Source of the DNA: Prasinococcaceae sp. CCMP 1430
Lineage: Eukaryota > Prasinodermophyta > Palmophyllophyceae > Prasinococcales > Prasinococcaceae
Reading direction: 5' to 3'
DNA length: 34,106 bases
Assembly (NCBI GenBank): GCA_013416795.1
Contig: RQSC01000012.1
Location: 63,561 to 97,666, forward strand
The stretch's first letter is position 1. Each line of letters starts with the position of its first letter. Shown here piece by piece: positions 27,314 through 34,106 of the stretch. A model generated the notes under the pieces. The model was given only the letters and a program-made list of their open reading frames with translations, ran no database searches and had not been told where the DNA came from. Both the position numbers and the translations under genes were made by a program.

Positions 27314-29623
27314 TTATGCACTTGCAGAAGGGCCCGAAGCGGTATCCTCGGGTTCCTCTTCAGCAGTAGAATCTGCCGGTGCAGAGGGCGGTGTTGCGCC
27401 GCCGTCCACAGAGGCAATCTTGCTGCCGACGGGGTCCGTGCCGGATTCGGCGGACGGCGCGGCAACCGCTTCGGAGGGGGAAACGGTGTCGTGCTGAGCC
27501 GCGGTGCTCTCCTCCTCGCCTGTCGGCTGCTGCTGCTGCTGCGCCGCAGCAGCGGCAGCCTGCGCCTGCGCCTGCGCCTGGGCGTGCGCCTGCTGCAATG
27601 CTTGGTGCTGCTGTGCAGCGGCAACCTGCTGGGCCTGCGCGTGCTGTTGGGCAGCGAGTGCCTGCAGATAGTACTGCTGCTGCGCCTGGGAGGACGGCCC
27701 GCCTGCTGCGACCGCGGCCGCCGAGCCTGCACCGCCCGCGGCGGCGCCATTTGCGCCGTACATGCCGCCGTAGTAGTAGTGGTAAAGATGCGCGTGCTGT
27801 TGTTGCAGGGCGGCCGCGGCGGCAGCCGTCGTGGGGTCGCCAGTAGCCACCGCCGTCGCGGCGTTCGCAGCCTGAGCGGCGGCCGCCGCAGCCACGCTGG
27901 TGTAGTCGTAGCCGGCCTGCTGCTGCCCCATCATCCCCGCCTGTTGTTGGGCGTACGCCTGCATTGCCTGGGCATACTGCTGCGCGACGATCGAGTTGGG
28001 ATCCATCACGCCGGCGCCCGCAGCAACGCCGCCGCGGTGGTGATTGGGTGCCCCGCCCGAGTTGCCATTGGCACCGCCGCTGCCGCGCCGCTTGCCCTTG
28101 TAGTGCCCTCCTGGGGGCCCTCCAATCACGCCGCCGCCTGCTGTTGTGGGCGACGCCCCGAACATCATGTAGTACGGCACCGAGGGCGATGTGCCCAGCG
28201 GCGATGACCCATCCGCGCCGGCCGCGCCGACGGCGGCGACAATCGCCGGGTCGTACTGCGGGCCGTACATTCCCATGTATGCTGCGCCTGCGCCCTGCTG
28301 GCCATGCGACGGGCGCGGCGCGTATGGGCAATCCTTCTTCCAGTGTCCGGGAATGCCGCAGCGATGGCACACGTATCCGCGCGAGGGCTTGCTACCGCGG
28401 CGCTCGCCGCTGCTGCCGCCGCTGCCCTGCCTGCCGCCGCTGCCGTAGAGTCCTCTCGAGGCACTTGGGGTCGCGCGCGCGCTGATGCTGCCGCCGGCCG
28501 CCCCAGAGGGGGTCGTGGAAGCGATGACGGGCGAAGTCAGGGCACGCGAGCTCACTACGCCGCCGGCGCCTCCTCCGTCGAGCCCGCCGTGGCCAGCGCT
28601 GAGGGCGTCATCGCTCTCCGGAGGCGAGCCCCTGCCGAGCCCTAGTGGGAGCATCTCGGGGGGCTGGGCCGGGCCACATATGGGCACTGTTGGCACTGGC
28701 AGGCCGCCATTGCGCCCACCGCTTTTGTTGCGGCCGCCCCTGTCCCTGCCGCCGGTGCCGCGCTCGTCCTGGCGCTTGCCGCTGTGCTTGAATTGGCAGT
28801 TGGCATCGCGGCACGTGCCGTAACGCAGCCACTGCTGGCACTGCGGCATGCGATCAGGCGCATAGTGGTGCAGGAACGTGCACTGGTCGCCTTTCATGCA
28901 GAAGCCGCGGAACCAGTGGCGGCAGACGATCTGCCGAAACTTGCTCGCAGGCAAATCGCCGCGCGGGCCGTTGTCACCGTCGGCAGCGGCCGCGCCCTGT
29001 GCTCTGGCCCCCGCGCCGTTGGCGGAGGGTGTCGCGGGGGAAGAAGATGCGCGCCTGCTCCCTGCGGTGCCGCCTTCATCTCCGGGGCCTCGGTTGGGAC
29101 GCCCGAGCGCCGTCGCGCCCGCGTGTGGCGCGGGCAAAATCTTGCCGTCCGTCAGCGCCGCATTCGCCAACGACGCCTGCAGCGCGGCGATTTGCTCGTC
29201 GCCGCTGAGGCTGCTGCTCGGCGTGCGCGGCGCCTTGTTCGGCGTGTCACCAGCGGTGGCGACCGGCGTGGGCGGGCCGGGCGGTGGGCCGGGCGGCGGG
29301 CCGGGAATCACCATGCCCTCGTGCATCCCGGGCGAGTCGACGCCATTGCTCTGAGGCTTCGACGAGCTTTCACCGGCGACCGGGGAGGCGACCTCGCGCG
29401 AGGCATCTGCGCGTGCAGCGCCCGGGTGCTCCGCGGGGGCGTCGGGCGACATGGGCGACTGGCTCTTTCGCCCCCCGTTTTTGCTCTTGGCCGCCGCCTT
29501 GGCAGCAGCAACAGCGAACGAGGACGATTCGGTCTTGGTCGGCGCGCCGCCGTTCATCGCCCCGGGCGGGACTGTCGGGGGCGTCATCGCAGCCGGCGTT
29601 GCGGGAGAGAGCGCGTCGGTCAT
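27314..29623 (-). CDS. CPSF30-like CCCH zinc-finger and zinc-knuckle RNA-binding protein
   Basis: Single exon of 769 residues from the ATG at 29623. Residues 1-225 are low-complexity (Ala/Pro/Ser, with PGPPPGPPPGPP). Two CCCH fingers follow: CRHWFRGFCMKGDQCTFLHH (finger from C234) and CQQWLRYGTCRDANCQFKH (from C262). The pair, joined by YAPDRMPQ, is diagnostic of the first two fingers of CPSF30/CPSF4/Yth1. A CCHC zinc knuckle, CHRCGIPGHWKKDC (419-432), follows after a Gly-rich linker. The remaining 330 residues are Ala/Gln/Gly/Tyr-rich and probably disordered. CPSF30 recognises the poly(A) signal during mRNA 3'-end formation. Animal CPSF4 has five CCCH fingers and plants have three; here only two are present. 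It could instead be a paralogue with another RNA target. Confidence 0.85.
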   Translation of the reverse strand: MTDALSPATPAAMTPPTVPPGAMNGGAPTKTESSSFAVAAAKAAAKSKNGGRKSQSPMSPDAPAEHPGAARADASREVASPVAGESSSKPQSNGVDSPGMHEGMVIPGPPPGPPPGPPTPVATAGDTPNKAPRTPSSSLSGDEQIAALQASLANAALTDGKILPAPHAGATALGRPNRGPGDEGGTAGSRRASSSPATPSANGAGARAQGAAAADGDNGPRGDLPASKFRQIVCRHWFRGFCMKGDQCTFLHHYAPDRMPQCQQWLRYGTCRDANCQFKHSGKRQDERGTGGRDRGGRNKSGGRNGGLPVPTVPICGPAQPPEMLPLGLGRGSPPESDDALSAGHGGLDGGGAGGVVSSRALTSPVIASTTPSGAAGGSISARATPSASRGLYGSGGRQGSGGSSGERRGSKPSRGYVCHRCGIPGHWKKDCPYAPRPSHGQQGAGAAYMGMYGPQYDPAIVAAVGAAGADGSSPLGTSPSVPYYMMFGASPTTAGGGVIGGPPGGHYKGKRRGSGGANGNSGGAPNHHRGGVAAGAGVMDPNSIVAQQYAQAMQAYAQQQAGMMGQQQAGYDYTSVAAAAAAQAANAATAVATGDPTTAAAAAALQQQHAHLYHYYYGGMYGANGAAAGGAGSAAAVAAGGPSSQAQQQYYLQALAAQQHAQAQQVAAAQQHQALQQAHAQAQAQAQAAAAAAQQQQQPTGEEESTAAQHDTVSPSEAVAAPSAESGTDPVGSKIASVDGGATPPSAPADSTAEEEPEDTASGPSASA

Positions 29624-31155
29624 GTCGCGCGCCGCGTCTCCTCGGCTTTCCTACTACTAACAGGAACGAAGTCAGGTAGGTCTTCTCGCTGGAGGGGCCT
29701 AAGAAGAAGATAGAGGTATTGTCGATCGGGAGATGTTGCTTGATTGTCTGTCGTCGGCGAGCGCCTGCTGCCGTCGTGTTGCCGCCACGCAGTATTAGTA
29801 AGGCCTTCAAAGTTCGTCTAGCTTCCTCAATCCAATTCTTCGCACAAGCTGCTTTGAATGCCGCAACGCCGTCCAAGGTGTCGCTGCGCGGCTGTTGGCT
29901 GCCACTGGCAGCGGTGTCCTGCGCCGGCGCGTCGCGCGCCGCCGCAGAAATTGGGCGCGCAGAGAGAGGCCAGTCGGAGAGCGGGACAGTGTAGGAGCGA
30001 ACAGGCGGCCAGGGGCGGTAGGGCACGCGCGGTGGAGATCAGTTGTCGCGTGTTCAGGTGGTGGCGGTGGCGGGGAGGTCGCAGTGCGGCGCCGCCTCTG
30101 TCAGCACAAGGGTCGGTGCAAGGTGCGCTGGAGATGCGCTCATACGTCGGCTCGTCTCAACAGCACCGCGATCACTCGCCGACAATGATTGGCCTTCTGA
30201 GGAATGAGGCGATGGCGGGCGCCTGGGCGGGGTGCGTCGCACGCCGCAGGGACGCACGCGTGGCGGCGTCTCCCCGATGGCGCCCGAGGCGGAACGCACC
30301 GAGCGCGTGGGAGGGGGGAGGGGGGTTCCGCCTCCGCGCGCGCGCTCCCCTCGCGTGCCAACAGCAGCGCGCGGCGAGGGTTGCGTCCGCCAACACCCCC
30401 GCGGCAGAAATCTCGCGCGCCGCCGGCGAAAAAGCTCCCGCCCCGCGCGGCTCGGCGGGTCTCGCCGCGGCCGGGGGAGAAGGCTACTGCCCGCGGCGCC
30501 AGGCGGGTTGGAGCAATGCCGACGAGCCTCCTTCTTCCCGCCCCTCCTCCCCCGCCCCCGCGCGGCGCCTGAGCTCCCTCGGCCCCGGCGCCGCGGCGCC
30601 GCGAAACCGATCCCCCGCGCGCGCAAAAAAATCCGCGCGCAGAAACGCGCGGCGCGGACCTCCCCCTCCTTCCCCCCCCACCCGCCCCCGACAACCACCT
30701 CCCCGCCGCTGCCCATCCCCCGCGCGCGCGCCGCGCTCGACCACGCACCTCCCTCCCCGAACCCAACCCCCGTCGCCATCGCCATCGCACCCCGCGCGGC
30801 GCCGCAGCGCACTCGCCCGCGCGCGCACAGTGACCCCCCGGAGTCGCACATCGAAACACACCCGGGAGGCGCTCGCAGCGCCGACGGGATTGATTTATCC
30901 GCTCCGCGCCGAGGATCAACAGGCGGGGGGCCAAGCCCTTGCGCTGTCGCTGGGGCGCCCCCACAGCGCGCGCGCGCCGCGCGCCCTGTGCCCTGCGCCC
31001 AACGCCGCTCCCGCTCCCGCTCCCGCTCCCGCTCCCGCTCCCGTTCCCGCCCGCGTCCCCCTCAGCCCCCCTCATCGCCCCCCGCGGCCGAGCGCGCGCG
31101 CGCTCGAACCGCGCCCGCGCGCGATCCGCCGCGATCCGCTCGCGATGGTTAGGGT
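29624..31155. promoter_or_regulatory. CPSF30-like upstream region and GC-rich gene-free DNA
   Basis: The first 240 bp (to about 29870) are AT-richer than average and hold the probable promoter and 5' UTR of the CPSF30-like gene. A minus-strand frame here (TLDGVAAFKAACAKNWIEEA and onward) is open but lacks an ATG. The remainder is extremely GC-rich with C-runs, G-runs and a (GCTCCC)n hexamer repeat of about seven units (about 31008-31048). Large open frames on both strands are GC-bias artefacts. Confidence 0.4.
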
Positions 31156-31190
31156 TCACATTAGGGTCAAATCAGGGTTCGTATTGAACC
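31148..31190 (+). other. Cluster of TTAGGG-like and AGGGTTC motifs
   Basis: Within 43 bp the sequence has GTTAGGGTTCACATTAGGGT followed by CAAATCAGGGTTCG, i.e. two TTAGGG cores and two AGGGTTC heptamers. This is an AT-rich island in otherwise very GC-rich DNA. It may be a promoter element (telo-box-like) or an old interstitial telomeric remnant. Confidence 0.5.
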
Positions 31191-31771
31191 GCAACCAACA
31201 TCTCTTCGATCTCCACCCAAAACAGACTCGGCGCGCACCCTCAATCAACGCAACGCCGCGGGGAATTCGCGCGCGCGCGCGCGAACTCGGGTGTTTCCGT
31301 GGGCGCGGCGCGCGCGGATGCGCGCGCGCGCGCGGGCAGACGCGGAGGTTGCTGGGTCTTTTTCGGGGTGGTGCGGCGGGCTGGCTGCAACGATGCGCTC
31401 GATTGACCGCGCGCGCCCCTGGGGGGCGCTCGCACGGCCCCGCGCGACGCCGCCGCAGCAGCAGCAGCAGCAGGAGGAGGACCCCGGCGCAGACGCCCGC
31501 CCCCGCGCCGACTCCTACTCCGCCGTCGCCGCCGCCGCCTCGCCCGCGCCGGCGCACTCCCTCTCCTCCCTCCCTCCCTCCCTTCCTCGCCTGCGCGCGA
31601 GAGGGAGACAGAGGGAGGGAGACAGAGGGAGGGAGGGAGAGAGGGCGGCGCGGCGCGGCGCAGGGCGATGCAGCCCGCACACCGCGGTGCTGCAGCAGAG
31701 GGGCGACACGAGCACACACACACACGTGCTGTATACACATTCACACACATACACACACACGTACACACACA

Positions 31772-31824
<53 letters not shown>

Positions 31825-31847
31825 TACACACACACGTGTTGTACACA

Positions 31848-31889
<42 letters not shown>

Positions 31890-32136
31890 GAGTCAAGAGT
31901 CTGCGCGCTGGATCTGTAGACGCGTGCAACAGGACTGTACGACGTTGGCCGGCGCAGCCGACGGCGCCGTGCCAGCCACCAGTCGCTTTCGACGCAAGGA
32001 CGCGCCGACCGACGGCGTCCGTCCGTTCGCCTGCGCTCGCAATGCCGCGTTCCCGCACACGCCAGCGCGCACCGGAAGGAGTGCAGCGCCGCCCACACGT
32101 GTGCGATTCTGTGTGCGATTCTGTGTGCGTATGTGC

Positions 32137-32194
<58 letters not shown>

Positions 32195-32225
32195 GTGCGT
32201 GCGTTCGTGTGTGTGTGTGTGTGTG

Positions 32226-32262
<37 letters not shown>

Positions 32263-32723
32263 GTGTGTGTGTGTGTGTGTGAATGTGTGTGTGTGTATGT
32301 GTGCGTGTATGTGTGTGTGTGTACAGCACGTGCATGTGCGTGCGTGTGCGTGCGTGTGTGTGAATGTGTGTGTGTGTATGTGCGTGCGTTTGTGTGTGTG
32401 TGTGTGTGTGTGTGTGACACTGTGTGTGTGTGTGTGCGTGTGTGTGTTTGTTTGTAAGTGCGTGTCTGCCATCAATGTGCGCGCGTGCTGACTACGGACA
32501 GGACCAACCCCAAACCATTAGGGGCTATCGATACCTCACGAGCGATGAGGGTCTGAAATGAGCGCAGGCGAGGAGGTGGGGCGAGGAGGACGCCGAGGGC
32601 GAGGAGGGGGGGCAGGGCGTCGACTGCGGCGGGGAGGGCGCTCAGGCGAGGCGCGCGCGCGTTGGACGGCGGGGTAATGAGAGGCGAGGGGGCGTCGCAG
32701 TGTACGCACCCCGCGCGCGTTTG

Positions 32724-32777
<54 letters not shown>

Positions 32778-32934
32778 CGCCTGTGCGTGCGTGCCTGTGC
32801 GTGTGTGTGTGTGTGTCTGTCTTCGCGTGTGCGTGCGTGCGCGCTTGCTCGTGTGTGTGCGCGTGCGTGTGCGCGGGGCGCCGCACCGCGCGCACCCCGC
32901 GCGTGCGGCGGGCGTGGTACGAGCGCTACATATG
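31191..32934. repeat. Large microsatellite block (CA/TG, GGGA, GAGA)
   Basis: This block is mainly simple sequence. There are CTCCC repeats at about 31558-31586 facing GGGAG repeats at about 31606-31645; CA tracts at about 31709-31890; (CA)n about 32138-32190; (GT)n about 32203-32227; (CA)n about 32228-32262; TG-rich DNA about 32263-32456; and a further (CA)n about 32725-32776. No gene is supportable. Translated frames such as THTHTH or VCVCVC are repeat artefacts. A non-repetitive 170-bp piece (about 31900-32110) lies inside, of unknown nature. Confidence 0.85.
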
Positions 32935-34106
32935 TCACATGAGGCGGCCGGCGTAGGCGGCGGCGCCGGCGTACCGCCGCGCGAGCTCGGGCCACTGCAC
33001 GAGCAGGCCGTCGAGCAGCCCCGCGGCGCGCGCGATGCGCGCGGTGAGGCTGAGCTCGCGCACGCGCGCCACGCTCTCCACGTACACCACGCGCGTGCGC
33101 GCACGCACACGGCAACCGGATGTACACCAGTGCCTCTGGCGGTGCCCCTCGCGTCTCTGTTGCCTCCCGCGACATCCTGAGCGCCGCTACGAGCTCCCAC
33201 AGCGCGGTGCTGGCCCATCACCTCGCCCGGCGGGCCCGGTGACGCACTGCTCACGTGCGCATCCCTCACGTCGGGCACAGTGTCGCCAAAGTAGCCGACC
33301 GACGGCAGCGGGGTCGAGTACGTGTCCACTGCAGGGTCGAGCCGCATGGCCTCCTCCACTCCCGCGAGGATGTCAGACGTGTCTGCTTCGTCGTCCGTGC
33401 CACCATGCGACACCAGGCCNGTGGTGGCGACCGTCGACGCCCACGACTGGCCGACCTCGCGCGCGCGCGGCAGCACGTAGACGCCCTCCTCCGCGCGCCA
33501 CAGCGCCGCCTGCTCGTCGCCCGCCGATGCCGCCGCCGCCTGGTCGTGCGCGCGCGCGACCGCGCGTGTGAGCGCTCTCGCCAAGCACGGGCGCACGCGC
33601 TCGTTCGCTCGCGGGTGTGTGTGGCGCTGCGTGTGTGACGCTGCGTGTGCGTGTGCGAGCGTGTGTGTTTCGCACGCTCGCGCTCCCGCTCGCGCGCACC
33701 TCGGCCGCCGCGGCCTTGCCCGCCGACATCGCGTCGGTGTCCGCGACGACGTATTCCCGCGGCGAGAAGCGCGCGCGCGGCAGCGCCTCGAGCAGCGCGA
33801 GCATCTCCGCGGTGTGCCCGCCGCTGCCGAGGACCACCAGCGTCCGCAGCGGGGCACCGCCCGCTCTGCGTGTGCGTGCATGCACGTGCGCGGGTGCCCC
33901 ACGTGAATGTCAGTGCGTGTGTTCGTGCGTGCGCGCGTGAGCGCGGACGCGATCGCGCGCGCACGCGCCCCGCACGGGCCGGCGAGCGCGACTCTGTGCG
34001 CTGACACACCCTCACACACACTCACACACGCGCGCGCGCACAGACACGCACCTCTCCTCCGCCCCGCCGGCGAGCGCCTCGGCGACCACCGCAGCGGCGC
34101 GGCCGC
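32935..34106 (-). CDS. ALG14: ALG14, UDP-GlcNAc transferase subunit; partial and internally disrupted
   Basis: The gene runs off the right edge. Exons read: a partial first exon 34106-34052, then 33865-33700, 33539 to about 33420, and a terminal piece ending at 32935. Exon 2 has LVVLGSGGHTAEMLALLEAL and YVVADTDAMSAGKAAAAE. Exon 3 has YVLPRAREVGQSWASTVAT, and the terminal piece has VVYVESVARVRELSLTARIA and LLVQWPELARRYAGAAAYAG. These are ALG14 signatures; ALG14 anchors ALG13 at the ER membrane, and the pair adds the second GlcNAc to dolichol-PP-GlcNAc in N-glycan assembly. The expected middle, including the conserved NGPGT loop, is absent. An N sits exactly where homology stops (33420), and about 300 bp of unrelated-looking frame follow. 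Most likely an assembly join; a true rearrangement is possible. Confidence 0.85.
33420..33420. other. Single ambiguous base N, probable assembly join
   Basis: The only N in the window. It falls in the ALG14 reading frame right after WASTVAT, where family similarity ends. It therefore looks like a collapsed gap rather than a base-call ambiguity. Confidence 0.7.

Noticed and set aside
29370-30026. A minus-strand frame with TLDGVAAFKAACAKNWIEEA upstream of the CPSF30-like gene
   Set aside because: It has no ATG, overlaps the CPSF30-like N terminus in another frame and has no in-phase splice site joining it; kept only as a note on the 5' region.
30140-31159. A 339-codon minus-strand frame rich in Gly, Ser and Arg
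   Set aside because: Low-complexity product of (GCTCCC)n and GC-rich DNA, with no recognisable domain.
31148-31190. True telomere or chromosome end
   Set aside because: Only two TTAGGG cores, interrupted and internal; the ALG14 gene lies beyond it.
29858-32491. A very long plus-strand open frame (877 codons) across the repeat block
   Set aside because: It reads through GC-rich DNA and CA/TG repeats (long THTHTH and CVCVCV runs) with no family motif; absence of stops is explained by composition.

Overview
The window reads as nuclear DNA of a GC-rich unicellular eukaryote, most likely a microalga or related protist. Protein genes are intact but many are interrupted by GT-AG introns, mostly about 60-300 nt long; there are no operons and no Shine-Dalgarno logic; and the proteins are typically eukaryotic (SPT4, CPSF30, CD2BP2, bin3/MEPCE, class II HDAC, PKA regulatory subunit, ALG14, STIMATE). 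A GC1/SDR39U1-type epimerase hints at a plastid-bearing lineage. A PKA regulatory subunit and a Mid1/NALF-like protein argue against a land plant. I cannot fix the taxon; haptophyte or stramenopile is a guess.

Layout, left to right: a repeat-rich gene-free end (1-1153); SDR39U1-like epimerase (+); FAD amine oxidase (-); unrecognised acidic protein (+); bin3/MEPCE RNA-cap methyltransferase (-); CD2BP2-like U5 snRNP protein carrying an OCRE instead of a GYF domain (+); a small degenerate coding remnant; SRR1-like protein (-); SPT4 (+); class II histone deacetylase (-); RING finger protein with a perfect coding minisatellite (+); Mid1/NALF-like cysteine-rich secreted protein (-); PKA regulatory subunit with a one-base frameshift (+); small unknown protein (+); unknown coiled-coil protein (-); Sulfotransfer_2-type sulfotransferase (-); small gene with a PKS-dehydratase-like motif (+); small coiled-coil protein (-); STIMATE/TMEM110-like ER membrane protein (+); CPSF30-like zinc-finger protein (-); about 3.3 kb of GC-rich and CA/TG-repeat DNA; and the 5'-truncated (at the window edge) and internally disrupted ALG14 gene (-).

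Organisation: genes nearly strictly alternate in strand, giving divergent pairs that share AT-richer promoter islands (89-720 bp) and convergent pairs with short 3' gaps (about 100-260 bp, one of 606 bp). A heptamer GAACCCT recurs in the divergent gaps, and TGACGGCAAT recurs at two convergent ends. Most introns start with GTGCG rather than GTAAG. CA/TG/CG alternating repeats fill introns and intergenic DNA and are prone to Z-DNA or cruciform structure.

Functionally the genes do not form one pathway. Three themes recur: RNA metabolism and chromatin (bin3, CD2BP2, SPT4, HDAC, CPSF30), Ca2+/cAMP signalling (Mid1-like, STIMATE-like, acylated PKA-R), and secretory-pathway glycan work (ALG14, sulfotransferase). 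All exon models are read by eye from splice sites, phase agreement and family motifs; none has transcript support here.
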